A DNA stretch of 64,000 nt from Imbricaverruca yamaguchii (lineage: Eukaryota > Arthropoda > Thecostraca > Neoverrucidae). A program made the position numbers and the translations under genes. The stretch's first letter is position 1. Each line of letters starts with the position of its first letter. The notes beneath the pieces were generated by a model. The model was given only the letters and a program-made list of their open reading frames with translations. It did not search any database and was not told where the DNA came from. Shown piece after piece: positions 39,880 to 53,900 of this stretch. The stretch spans positions 2,854,501-2,918,500 of the forward strand of contig JAOTOL010001642.1 in assembly GCA_034440575.1 (NCBI GenBank), read 5' to 3'.

Positions 39880-40525
39880 CTGTTTTTCGTTTTTTTTTTG
39901 CTTACCCCTGGGCATATTTTTTCGCTTTGTTGTCATTTTTTTTGATGATGTCGGCTCGGCTAGGTTTTAATACTCCGAGCCATAGGTGGAAGCTTTGTAA
40001 CATCATTGGTGTTGACATTATCTGATTCAGCTACGTTGTATTCATGTAATGCCTTCAATTGAATCCCGAGTCGTACAAATTATTAGTGTTGCATTGAAGG
40101 AGCTAGATGTACAAGAGCTTCCATCAATGGAAAGTGCATGTTTGTCTTTGATGCATTGAGCAACATTTATCTCTTTGTTCACAAGTATCGTCGTGCTCTG
40201 AAAATACAGGGAGTAAGCACCAGCATTGGGTGGCTATTAGGAATGCAATCAAAACATTGGTATTGTAAGGCAACGCTAATATTTTGAGTGATGTTGCAGT
40301 GGCAATACCGAAAATACACAAACCTTCACGTCTGCTCTGACCTTTCCCATTCCTTGAATTTAACTTAAGTGGCGTGCACGGCTACGGAAGGCCAATTCTG
40401 CCGGCCTGTAATTGGTTACAAAATTGCCTTTTCCAAAATTACTAAAAACTTCAATTATTACATTGCATACATACATAAGGTATGACAAAGTTAACCCGAA
40501 CTAGTTTGCATAAGGTATCACAAAG
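39880..40525. other. Intergenic, nothing recognised
   Basis: A short run of tandem TCAA units (CAATCAATCAAATCAAAT) lies at 39854-39875 and T-rich tracts follow. No coding sequence is recognised. Confidence 0.3.
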
Positions 40526-40529
40526 TCGC

Positions 40530-41290
40530 TTCAGTCCGATCCTCACATATCGTCTCAGGGGTTCCTCTCATTCCCCACTCAAATATTTAAACTAAGCGCT
40601 GCATTAGCACGAAAGTGGTGTCATCAGAAAGCGCTTGATGAGTAGGGTCCCAACTACCACTGAGATGTCACCCATGAAAAGTTATCGTCTCTAGGGGTCT
40701 ATCGGATCACGACTGGCGTGTTTTTGGCTCTGGAGAGTTTATTTTTGGGTTGATAAAAAACGTTTTGTATCAGAAAGGGAAGGCGAGTGCGATCATTGCC
40801 CCAAAATTCCTGCCAATCCAAAAATCAACCATTATATTTTTGGAAATTTTCAAGACTATGTCTTTGTTTGTATTTAATTGTTGTTTTTGTAATTGATAGA
40901 GTAGGCCTGGAAACGTTGTTCTAAGTCCACTTGGCCGCATAAAAGGCGCTTTCCTTAGCCATGACCTTCAATTTTGGCCCTAATGGGAAAAATGCTAAAC
41001 AAATAAGTCAACAAAAAACGAAAAACCATAAAAAATAACTCGATTGCGTTTTGTTGCATCCATAAGGATAAGCAAAATTGTAATGTTTCATTCAAATATC
41101 ATCATCAATTAAAGCGTAACAACTGGTTGATTTTTTTAGGTGACCTCACTTTTCCTCGACTAACTCTGTGACCATAGATGACCTAATCTAATGCTCACAC
41201 AACATGTCACATTGATGTGGAAAAAGGTATGCCAAATTTCGGTGCGCTGCCGCGCACCATTTTCGCTATCCGTGGTAGACCTTAGGGGAC
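40530..41290 (+). repeat. ~770-bp dispersed repeat, forward copy
   Basis: It matches the complement of 46300-47090 along its length, for example GTGTTTTTGGCTCTGG, GCGTTTTGTTGCATCC, GATAAGCAAA and GGTGACCTCACTT. No coding sequence is recognised. Confidence 0.8.
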
Positions 41291-41294
41291 ATAA

Positions 41295-43700
41295 AGTGAC
41301 CGCACAAGACGGGGTGGTGTCATATAAGGTCAGTTGACCAGAAAATGTCAAGGATTGGTGTCTCTGAAATTGAGCTCATATGCACTGGCATTTTGGTGGT
41401 TTTTAGACTACGCTTTTTTCCTTGCATTTGGTGAGTAGATGAATGAAAGAATAAAGAAAGTGTGATGCATGGTGGGCAGTTCCTAGACTTCGAAAAACAA
41501 ATGGCACGTATAACTGTGAGCGAGGGCAAAACCGGGGGGGGGGAGTCTGCTCTGTGTATGCACGACAAAAGTCCGTCTCAGCGACCAGACGTGCTAATCA
41601 CGCTTTTGAAACTCAACACGACTGACCTTTTTCTTACCTAGTTGAGTGTTTTAAACTCGAAAGTTAATCTGTTTTGTTGTTGATTTTGTTGACTTCGATC
41701 GTAACCTCACTGCCCCCTGACGTGGGGAAAGTGAGGTTAGTTGAGCCTCTAATTATGCTGAGCCAATCCCATTATTTCACCTCCTTCGCTCTCATGTGAA
41801 TTTACTGTGTCGACATTTCGAAGAAGGACTCCAATTTGATTGTATTATGGGCCGAGGCGGTCGATATGTGGTGAGCCTGGCGCAAAATGTGTTTTTGAAG
41901 GTCCGAAGCAATTTTTCTTGGAATGTTTTCTCGGTTCTATATTTTTTAACAGATAGGCCTCGGGGTAGCATGCAATTGTGGGGATGTCTTTCACCTTAAA
42001 ATCCATTCAAGCCACTTTGGCATGGGATAATCAGGAGATGGGTAGCCATATTTTATTTTAAGTGAGGTAGGTAAGCGCCCAATCGCGACCTGGGCAGGAT
42101 GAGCCGCGGTGTAGTCTATAGTAACGTGTTTAATGTTACTGAAATCTTACTTCGTGACCCAAACTATATTATTTCACCCGCTAAATAGAAATACTACATG
42201 GATTGGTACGTAGGCACAAGTAATGCAGGAATGTCCCAACGTAAAACGCCCCGGAAATGATGTATAGTTGAATGTTTCTCTTAACGCCATACGGAATTAA
42301 TTAGACTGCATAGGCATGAATAATCTTACACAAGTAACACAAATTACGAATTCCTGTTTTGCTCAACTTGACCGTTCTTGCCGCAACAGGGCGCCTTGCG
42401 TTCACCGGTTTGAGCACCAAACGTGAGGTGGTAAAATATCCAGGGAAATTTTTGTTTCCACTGATGCTTTATATGTAGCATAAAAAATGTGTTTCCGAGG
42501 TCGAAATGAATCCCCTTGAGCCGACATGCAACGTAGTCAGTAATGGACTCAGGATCAACAAAATAGTCGACCCTCGATAGCACGTCTTGAGTTGTCGATT
42601 ATCCTCTTAGTGAACACAATCCATACATTGGCTGCAAAGATCCGAGGGCACAAAAGTCATCTCCCCGTTGACTCTCGCCGTTGACTCCCCGTTGAGCTCA
42701 AAACTTGCGAGCAACGTCAACAGCACGAATCATTTTTGAAGAGGGCCTTCCACCCCCACCCCACCCCCGTCATCTGCGATGGCCAAAACAAGTGATAACA
42801 TAAATCCAACATGGATTACCCTCCCACGCCCACTCGAACAAACGACCACTGAATTCGAAATCAGGCTAAGCAGGTGCCATAGAATCCACCCCGAATAATA
42901 AACTGTCCGCAGATGTCAATCACCCATGTTGGCCTCTATTTGCAATGCAAAGCGTTGATTTGTATTGCTATGCAAACACTAGCATGCTGAATAGTTGCAG
43001 GTCCCACAGGTGCCCCGGCGTGGCACCATAGGGCAGTGACATGAACTTTCCTCGGCGAAACCTTCTCCTAGGAGATGCCAAGCTCAGGGTGAGGGTTATG
43101 TGTTCTTTCTGTCCTATCCGACAGTCCGACAGACCCGCTCTTCCGACATCAAGTCGTCGCAATGCCTTCGCACGTTCCAGCCGGTGTCACATCACCACCA
43201 CAACTGGCACTTCCGCCAGCATGCGGTATGCAGTCTTGTCGGCAGTTTGATGCACCAGAAAAACAACTTGCTTCGGTTGCTTATTTCGTGGTGTGGTATT
43301 ATTTGTAGCTATTGTCAAACAGGTCGTTTAAGCTCATTTCATTCGAAAGAGACGGGAGAATCAACATCCGTTTTGTTGAACAGGAGATGGTAACCGATCT
43401 TTGTGTAACCGTAAGTGGTGGTAAGCGACCTTTGTGCGTACGCCGGAAGCATCACTAATGAAGGAAAGCAACCTACAGGTGTTGTGGGTAAGACACTAGC
43501 TTGGTTTATATTTTTATTGATGTCTACGTTTAGCACCATCAACTTTTGGCATCACCAACTTCGGAATAGATCAGAAAAACTTTGCTGATAATCTGCCTCC
43601 GATGGCGTCGCATGCACCTCGCGTCCAGGAAGCGATTAGCTAACGCACTCGGCTTCGGAGACGATTGGCGATCGATTAATCGCTAACGATCGCGAAACAT
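41295..43700. other. Intergenic between the two RNase T2 genes
   Basis: No gene is recognised. A G-run lies at 41535. The minus-strand 3' flank of copy B holds a possible polyadenylation signal at 43513. Short frames around 43000-43250 have no recognisable domain. Confidence 0.3.
43513..43518 (-). terminator. Possible polyadenylation signal of RNase T2 copy B
   Basis: The minus strand reads AATAAA 233 bp past the stop codon of copy B. Position is plausible, but there is no other support. Confidence 0.3.
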
Positions 43701-43750
43701 CCGCCCCCGCGGAATCTTCCATTACAGGAGATGGCCGGCGGAGCAGGTGG

Positions 43751-43892
43751 TCAGTGCTGGAGCGGGAGGTAGTAGACGGGCTCGTGCTTGCTGCAGCCGT
43801 TGACGTGGTAGGAGGTTTGGTCGTCGTCGTCGTAACAGTCCACGGGAGACATGCTGGGGCTGAAGCACACTTCCAGCTCGTACAATAGGAAC
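43751..43892 (-). CDS. RNASET2: RNase T2 copy B exon 6 (C-terminal)
   Basis: The acceptor CTGCTGTAG precedes the exon. It encodes [37 protein letters not shown] and PVYYLPLQH, with TGA at 43753-43751. Confidence 0.93.
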
Positions 43893-46800
43893 CTACAGCA
43901 GAGGATACACGATTCAGTGTCAGAAGTATATCCCGCGTCGATCTGCGGTACTCACAGGGTCTCCGCGCGCATGCGGTGGGTGCTGCCGAGCGGTCGTGGT
44001 AAAACATTTTGATGTGAATGGGTGTCACCTGTGGAAAAACAGCGACTTGGATTCATCCCTATGTTATGACTGCGGATATTCGAATGGGGGGGGGGGGCGG
44101 CACCTGAAAAGGTTTTTTTTTCGGGTGTATGACGAGTGTAGAGCAATTCAATTAAATGGGGGCCCGTCGCCCGCCGCTCGCCCTCACTGCTACTCCTTCC
44201 TGAATCTGGATGACAGCATTATAAAGCGAAGCGAGTTATAAAACGAGTTTCACTCATGAAGGAGCATGACTCAAGGGCTTGACAATTTTCAGTTTGAGTA
44301 ACCAAAAAACCATCTTGTGGTAACGTGCGGCATTTATTTTATCGGGTCCATGGAATTCCAATGTTATTTTCTGGCAAGCATAAGGTACTATCACTTTGAC
44401 AAAGCATAGGTAAGCAGGAGCGCAGCCGGAATGTTCTCAAAGGGCACCCGACCAAAAAAGGTCATGAAGATGATCGCTCTCGGTGCACGAAGCATGCCGA
44501 AAATGTCTGATTTTGCGTGGTAATAAAGTAATTGTATTGTTCCATCTAGTGTATTTTCTAAGAGTGATCCCCCTCCCCTTGGCTGGGGCTCTGCTAGTAA
44601 TGACCTCCCATGAAGGCATGCACACGTATTAATCGTTGAAATGGATGCGAGAAAATTGTGCCTTCAAGTTCACCGATGTAGCATATCGGAACAATTCCTC
44701 TTCAAAGTTCCAGTGGCAAAAGTCATCTATGGGATCGCTCTTGGCAAATAATTCCATAGAGCTAACAATAAAACTGCATGTTCATTAGGCCATGGTCCCT
44801 GAAAATTAATAAGGAATGAGCTCATCCTAAAATTGTAACGAATGTGCTTACAACTGACCAGCAGTGATTGAGTGTCTATGATCAAGAGCCATCAAAATGG
44901 ACTTGGAAATTGACAGCAACGACAACTGGCATTCCTAATGAACCTTAAGGAACACCTGTTCTCTTGTGATTTATATATACCTGTCAGGATTTTGCTGGTG
45001 GCTACAGCTGAGCACAAAGCGCTGGTCCAGTGCGTCGTCGATCGCCGCCAGAATGGTGTTGAGGTCCTGAGGCTCGCTACTGGGCACGATTTGCGCCGCC
45101 CCCAGAATCTGCCGGCACACGCCACGGTGACGTCACTGTTCTGCGGCTCGGATTTGAGACGAGTCTGGTCACATCCATGATCTGTCAGCATTCGTGATAA
45201 TTACGCCACTGTGGTAATATTTATTTTAGGACAGGGGACCGAGCAAGGTGCTCAAAGAAGCCAGAATATTCCGGTGTACGCCATAATGACGTTATTGGAG
45301 CACGGTTGATGTCTATGGACATGATTGGGAACGGTATCAAACGACTTTGATATGTTATCGGCATGAGTTTAATTTCGATCCATTTGGCATTTTATTTTGC
45401 ATTATGTATTTATTTCTTTATGTGATCCTAATCGTAAGCTCAGTACAATTACGGTTCAGTTGGTAATTGACAATACGCGTATTTCAAATCATGCAAATCC
45501 TCTTGTTAGTTAATAACATAATTATATTTTGTGGACAATTTAGCGGGCCGGATAGAGCCGGTGATGAGCTAAAATTATTCATAGTGCAAACACGTATCCA
45601 ATATGCGCCTAGTTCAAGGAAGATCAATTACTTTCTTAGCAATTTACTTACGGTATGTGGTTCATATGCCCGGTGTAAATGACGCCGAGAAGCAAACATT
45701 GTGACCGTGTGGTCGACAGCCGTTACCAGGCACGTGATTGAACGCCCGCCCAACCACCCTACCCCTCGACCCTCGAATGCTCCATCGCCCCAACACTGAG
45801 CACTGAGGCTGCCAGCCTCCCCCGACTTCAATTGTCATCAAGGTCGAATTATCCGACGAGTTCGGAATTTGAAGAGCGATAAGATTTGTCAGGCATACAT
45901 CGGAAATGAGCTAAAGACGCTGGGCTGAAGATATCATAGCAAACAACAAGGGTCTTTTGAGACAAAGTATAGCTGAACTTATTGACAAAGCTTGTCCGGT
46001 CCTTTCACCGCTACAAAAAACATAAACATTACTGGCTTCGAATATTTACAACCTTGCGTGGCAAGCGAGTTCGACATCATCAGCATAAAGTTTATGACAT
46101 TGATACAAGCATGCTTAATGGCCGACCTACGCACTTTCTTTGTGTGGTTCCAAACTCATGGGATTTTCCATTGTATTAACCATACGGTAGCTCAAGACCC
46201 ATTGCGCAACGGAATATTTTTGGGGAAGGGGTCGGTCCAATCAGGGAATTTCGATGCAAAATATGACCGCGAGAAGTGTTGACCCGCGCCGTCTCGGGGG
46301 AAGTCTTTAACCCCCCCCCCACTCAGGTTTTTCACGGATAGTGACAGAATCGCACGCGGCAGCGCGCCAAGATCTGGTGTACCTTTTCCGATATCAATTT
46401 AGCATGTTGTGTCACACTTTTGAAGTCAGGTCATCTAGGGTCAATCGTTTAGTCTATGTCAAGTGAGGTCACCCCAAAAAGTTCAACCAGTCGTCACGCT
46501 TTAACGGATACAGATATTTCAATGAAACTTTCAGCGTTTGCTTATCTCTAGGGATGCAACAAAACGCACCATAGGAATTTTTAATTTCCCCGATTTTGGT
46601 TCCTTATTAGTTTTGCATGTTTTCTTATTAGAGCTCAAATAGAAGATTCTAGCTAAAGTAAGCATTTTTATAGGAGCAAATTGACTTCGAACAACGGTTT
46701 TCGGTCCACTCTTCCCATCAGAAAAGGAAAATTAAAGAAAACCTGAAAACTCTAAATTTTGAAGTTTAAAAAAAATTGGGCGGCCCCAAAAAATGTACCG

Positions 46801-49800
46801 TCCTGGTCGATTTCGCTGTCCTTTTTTATTCCAAATAGTTTATGTTTTGTCTTCCAAATATACCCAAATATGAACTTCCCAGAGCCAAAAACATGATTTA
46901 AGTCGTGAAACTTGATTTAAGTCGTGAAAGCCCCATAGTGACGTCCCTTTGGGGATTTTTTTTGGGTGGTGGTGTCGGGCCCTACTCGTCGAGCGCTTTC
47001 CGATGACACCTCTTTCGTTTTCGTGCGACGCTTAGTTTGGATATTAAAAGGGGTTCCTATCAACCCCCCCCCGAGACGTGGTGTGAGGATCTGACAGGAG
47101 AAACGGGGCGCGTTAAGGTTGGTAATATTGGGACCAATAAAGCCAATGAATCGTGTAGGAACTTCGCTAGGTGTCATGAGCGGACATAATTCCGGTGCCG
47201 CCCCTGGTGATAGGTTTGTGAAAGAACACCACCAGAGTGGGCTGCGTCTGATTTAATACTATGTTCTAGTTTCCAGAGAAGGTACAGGTGATTTCCAATG
47301 GTCATATTTGAACAACATTGAAACAAGCTCTCTTATGATGTGTAGTTCATTTTACATATTATCAAATCATTTCACCCTGTCACTTTGCCGTTAAAGTGAA
47401 ATGAAAGCAAATGGCCACCCAACATCTTGTGATAAAAGCGCGTCATACATCTTCTTTTTTTCTTTTTCTTAAAAAAATGAATTCCCTACCCATTAATAGG
47501 TAGGCAGGAGTGCCCTTCCATACCCATGCGACCTAATTACGTTAAATTCCAAGGGTGAGAGGTAGGTCGTGGTAAGCAAATCAAGGCAGGTCACACCACT
47601 CCCCGCTCCTGTTTCTTGCTGGACAGATCCCGCCACCAGATATTAGTGAAAGATGTTCCTGAAGCCCTCTCAGACAATTAACAATGCTAGTAACGTCTTC
47701 GAGGGCTCCAGGAAAATAACTGCTATAGGTGTTAATGGGGAAATAATACAAAATCATAATCTTGCACATGCATTTCCTAAACTAATACTACACTAACTAT
47801 GTGATGTGCTGACGATTTCCAATGTTCTTAACGAAACGAAAATCAAGCGTGCTACATTTTTGTATCATCTTGAATAACTTCCACGAAAGTTTAACCCTGT
47901 GACTTTTGCACTCAATTCGATAATTTGTGTTACAAATTATCACATCATACTACATTATATTGTATATCAGATGTTCTACATTACCGAATGTAGAAATCAT
48001 GTCATTACCGAAGCAAATCATGTCAAATAAACCGGCATATAATGAGCTGTCTTTTGATGCCATGTTTAACTATTTCTATAGATATATAACCCTGTCATTT
48101 ATGCACTAAACTCAAAGATTTGTGTTTGAGATTATGACAATCTATGCATTCAATTTGAACAACGGATGTTCTACATAAGCGAATTAATTTCCAATGGTCT
48201 CAAATAAACTGGCATAAAGTCAGCTACTTTCTGATGCCATACTCGACTACTTTATTATATATATTTCACCCTGTCATTTTTACACTCAACTGCACGATTT
48301 CTGTCACGAATTATCACATTGTATTACTTTTATTTGTATATCAGATATTGTACATTAGCGAATCAATTTCCAATGGTCTCAGATAAGCCGCAATAGATTC
48401 ACTTGCCTTCTGATGTCATACTCGACTACTTTTATCGATATCTAACCCTGTTATTTTTTACCTTTTGACATGAAGCTGATCGGAATTATTAAGGTTCTGG
48501 CATAGCTCGATGCACGTCAAGCGCCGACGGTTGCTGCCCAGAGGATCCGGAGGGCCGCCGAGGGGTGGCATGACAAAAAGTAACGTAAAGTTCCACCCTT
48601 CAACAGTAATAAGCAACATCGGCTCTGCCTCGCCAAAATTGTATAGAAGAAATTCACGGTTGTAGATGCGTTCTTTCTATTCAATGCCCATAAGCGTAAT
48701 ATTCTTAGACAATATCGAGAAAACCTGTCGGCCTCGACTGTACTAGTGGCAGAGCTCATGCCAGGTGCATTGCCTAGTGTTTCAATTCTGAAAATTTGCC
48801 TGTTACTTTGGCGTTGGGGCCCATTAACATTCAGGGAATGGTTTGCGCCACACCATATTATGAATGGCGGCGGGCGGTCGGGGACAGGCCGGTGGCCGCC
48901 AGCATCGCCGCCAGCGTCCGGCTGTCTGTGGTGGAAAGTTTCAGAACGCAATGCACAAAGTAACAATATGCGCAATATATATCACTGTAAATGGCAATGG
49001 AATTGACGTCTGAGGCAAACTGACTTCCTACATGGAATTCCATCATTTTATGGCAGAGTCTCATAAATTGTAACTATATTCTTCGCGCACGCACTAATGA
49101 ACATCCGGGCGCGCTTGTCGCGGGTGCATGTTTCAGAATTCTTAAATTGCATCAGGAATCTACCTGTTTTCTTTCTTTACTGGGGGTCACCCTGGTGTCC
49201 GCGTTAACATTGCGTCTGACGCCTAACGTACGGGTCACGGAAACCAATTGTAGGCAAGTCTAAGTTTGCCTTGAAGTGATATTCTAAATTTTCCTCGTTT
49301 GTACTGGGAAATTCCTCGTTGGCAGATTGGTCCTCGTTGGTACTGGTTCTCAAATACGATATCTTCCCTCACTTGCCAGTTCACAAACCCAAAACCCGTT
49401 CTTCAACGTCACCAGCCGTTAATGTCCTTGCACTGACTGGGCTGACTAGTTAACCAAACGGTGACAACTTGTACAACGGTCCAACAGTGATATAAAAATC
49501 AACCAAAGTTAGTGCCTTCAAACCCACAGGCAATGATGACTGACAATGATGGACGACCGTCCAACCGAGCGGTTCGCTCACTTCTGCCTCTCGCATGCAG
49601 CTGACCTCGTTGACCTCCCCGGGACGACTAACTCTGCCCGGGGGCGAGCCGCGCACGGGAGCGAGTCCATGCCACTCGTGATGGAGGGGGTAACGCCCCT
49701 GGTCTGGCCGGCTGACGGCACATATCGTATCACACAGTCAGGTCGGCGCACTTCGGACCAGCCCTCCTGTCCCACATGCACCGCTTGGTACAACGGTGAC

Positions 49801-50848
49801 ACGGGTGTCACAATGAAACGACACCCGACTGTGTCATGTCACAATGCCAGTCTCGGACGCGGGCGCTCGGTGTGGGTACGGATGCTGACTAATCGCAGCG
49901 TGTCGGCATTGCGGCCCGTCGTGTCGAAACTCAGCACGCCGGCAAATGTCGACCAAATGCCGGGATCTGCTCGGCGCTCGGGTCCCAGGATGCGTGGGAG
50001 TCAAATGCATTGAAAGATATGGGGTCCAAAACTAACTTCGTTACAATTGCTAGAACTGTCCATTATTTATATATATATAAATATATGTGTATATGTATAT
50101 ATATATATATATGTATATAAATATATATATGTATATGAATATATATAAGTATATAAATATATACACGTATATATATATATATATGTATATATATCGGGAC
50201 AGACATATTTTTACTCCAGTTATACGTAGATACTTAATGACGTGAGAAGACACCTGCACAAACCGGTTAGCGGTGTGTTTGTCAATGGCGGTTTCCTGGG
50301 CAACGGTGCAGTCGTCTTGGAATTTGGGGAGCTGACCCAGCATGACACTGGCCAGCTAACCCAAGAAAACATTGGGAACTAACCCGGGATGCTCTCCGTG
50401 GACCAATTTGAATTGACCTTGTCACACTAACCTGTAGGCCGTTGTAGTGGGTTGCCAACTTCAGTGCCTCGGCGAAGTACGCCTCCTGGTTCGGGAAGTC
50501 CCCAGAAGCGATAGCGCATTTTCCATGCTTATCCCATTCGTGCTGCGAAGTACATCGGTGTGGGCGTGCAGTGTGAGCCAGCCAGTAATCAGTGTGTCAC
50601 AGCTGTGCGGCAGCATACTCCATTCATCAGTCCAAAGTCGAACCAGCCGAAGAACTTTTTGGAGTGAAGTGGGGGGGGGGCGAATTATTTCAAGCAGTCA
50701 TGGTACATTTGAACCCATAAAACAGATGGACAATTTTCAGAAGAAAAAAATTATTATCCGGTTTACTTAATTTGGTGTATGTAAACCCATACACACAAGC
50801 CCACACACACGTATATATATTTATATACATATATATATATATTATATT

Positions 50849-50921
<73 letters not shown>

Positions 50922-53900
50922 TATGCATCTGGTTCCCCTTTTATCTCCAACCATTCATTGCATGCCTCATATTTTGGGAACTTCGCATATTTCGATGCAA
51001 ACTATCCAAGAGAACATCCTGGTCAATCATTGCACATCAGTAAGATCAAGCACCGAAAATTGCCAGTTGTGCTAGGCCCATGGCTACTGGATACAAATCC
51101 AATATATATTCTGAAAATTAAACTAGCCTAGGGATGTAGGAAAATCTCACCTCCCAAAAATCTTGCGAAGTTTTCCCGTCGAACAAATTAGGCCAAAGCT
51201 GAAGTAGCGACGGCAAGATCGGCTGGAGCTGGTTCATGTCGAGGTCATCGCCCTGGCAGTAGGACGGGTTGTCTCCCGAGTAGCTGTCAGGCCTGCGGAG
51301 GTTAGGCTGCGGTCATCTTCGGACCGGTTTGTTGGGCTCATACCAAAGTCAGCATCCGAGCTGGCGAGATTCAGGCTATAACAGACAGTAACATGAATTT
51401 CATTTTGCATGAGGATTTGGGTTTAGATTGGACACAAATCGGATTGAATATAATTTTTACAATACTCTGATCCAAATTCGAATTTGGATTGATTTCTAAA
51501 CCGCTCTTCTGCTCTGCTTGCTGTAACGAGTAATTATTCCAAGCTGATTGGATTTGCATTGCCGCTGCTTGTCAATTGCACATGGAGTTCTATAATTGTA
51601 TCATTCTTCACCCGCCAGATTTGTACTTGATCAAGACTTGATTATCCACGTTATGCCCCAGTTTGTACTCGTTCTTGGGACTAGCTTGGCTGTCCTCTGG
51701 GTAGAAAAGTAATTCACAAATGTCACATTATGATCACCAGCTTAGCAATGTTGCATTGTATCCCTGGAGTCATGGAAACAATGCAACATTGCCCATCACT
51801 CCAGGTCTAGTTTGACAACCTGGTGACTCTCGTAATGTAACGCGAACACGTTCGGCTAACGCAAATTTAAATATATCTTGTCGCGGTTTAAACGCAGCTT
51901 GTGGTAAGTGATCAAAGAGTTAATGCCCTCATCATCACATCAGTTAGCTGTAAAACCCACACTACCATGGCAAAAATTATGGAGACCGCACACCTGGCGC
52001 GATGCATATCCTGTAATCCGACCCCTTTGGGGTGCAATTTTCAATGACGAGCATCACTGCTCTGTGATTGATTTCCCGTTGTCCTTCCATTCCTCGATCT
52101 ACTCCCCATGGCCCGGACTGTGTTGCGCTTCGTTAAGTCGACACCGCCTGGCTGCAGTGTTCTAGCCTGCAGCCTCCCAAGTCCCCTTGTCCTTTGCCGT
52201 TCGGCGAAGTGATTTCTTAACTTCCGTCCTGCACATGTATAGTCACCAGCCGCGTGGATGCATCTGGAAGTATATACACGTACAGGGCCTGGTGCCTAGT
52301 CACACATGTAGCTCGTGCTCACATATGTAATTAGGTACTAGGTGTATTCGGTGATGAACTCTCAGTTCCTTCGCACCTAGCCAATGAAGGCCAGGTGCAA
52401 TCTAATACATATAATTACATCTAATGTATATTATCTATCACAATCTATTGCATCTAAGGTGGTGGCGATTTCTTCTCACTGGTCACGTTTGCCGTAAACT
52501 GAAATGCAATGCCTAGTGCTCCACATGACAAGTGCATTAACGACGGGTTCGACGCCGCCCTCACGTTTGGCTGTCGACTGTGGACGTTTGACGCCACACT
52601 TACGACAGGACTGTTACCACAGGACTGTCGACTCTTACGTTTGACGTCGACTGTGCGTTTGACGCCACACTTACCACAGGCCGTGTATGGTGAAGAAGGA
52701 GACGTTGGTGGGAATTGTGCAGCCGCCGTCGTGGGTCTCGCACACTGTCTGCGGCCATTCTGTCGCCAACATGTAGAGGTCGGGGTCAACGGCCGCCGAC
52801 AGCCTGCGGCGATCGTCAGCCAATCAGGCTTCAGCTGACACGCGCTTCAAACATAAATATTCCAGACACCGACGCCGCCCTGGGTGCATGGTTAGAGAAG
52901 AACATTCGTGTTTTCGTGTGGTCTTCTATTTATGTTCACAGTCAAGAGTGAGGATCCTGGCTTCTCAATGTGTATGCATGTACTTAGCAAACGGGACACA
53001 AAATAGAACAGGTGCTTGTAGGACATAACCGAGTTCACAGAATGTGTCTGTCACATCACCAAATTACTAATGTCTTCAGGGGACAAATTCAGGAGCTTCC
53101 ATTTTTCTACGCCTCTCTGGTTTGTAAATATTCCGTCATCACAACAGAATGTTACACTTTCTGCAGTCTCACTTTGTGTTACAACGTATGTCAGCTTGTA
53201 TTTAGATGTAGTGAAAATTTCAGCTTGTTGACTGCAATGCTCTGGGTTCAGCCAGGGGTAAACCAAAGGCTGAGATCATTCGAACCCTCAGCACAGAGCT
53301 TGTTGTCTTTTTGGAGGAGCTCAGTCTCATCCAGTACTCGGTAAGGTTTATCGGTTAGTTACAGATCTTCGCGTGAATGCCACTTCGCAAAGCTTACTCA
53401 TCCGCGTTTAATTATATCAGGCCCACAGGGCACATCTTGCAAGCCTTCTCGATCGAGGGGGAAAATCAACCCTTCACCATTTCTCTCCTCATTGGAATAA
53501 AGCCGCGGAACCAAGTAAAATAGCTTAGTGACCAACTAGGGCGGATCAAAGTTACGAATTCTGAGAAAAAGTCGTACCAATCTTTTGAATGCATTAACTT
53601 CACAAGTGCATAAATAAACCTACAATGTGAGGTATGCATCAAATATGCTCCACTGAATGATATCAAAGATCAATTATTTAACATGGGCTGACCAATTTTA
53701 GCCGAAGGAAATTCCGAGAATGATCCCTTCAACTATCATTATCACTTAACCCGTTCGGTGGGGCGAGATATGCTACTTGCTACCGATGCTTTTTTCCTGG
53801 TCGTGAGAAACCCCTTGGAGGTGGCATCAAAATCCTCCCATCGATGGTGAGATTGGTCTCTCCCATGAATTCCTTTTCCACCCCTGCCCGTGGCACCGCT

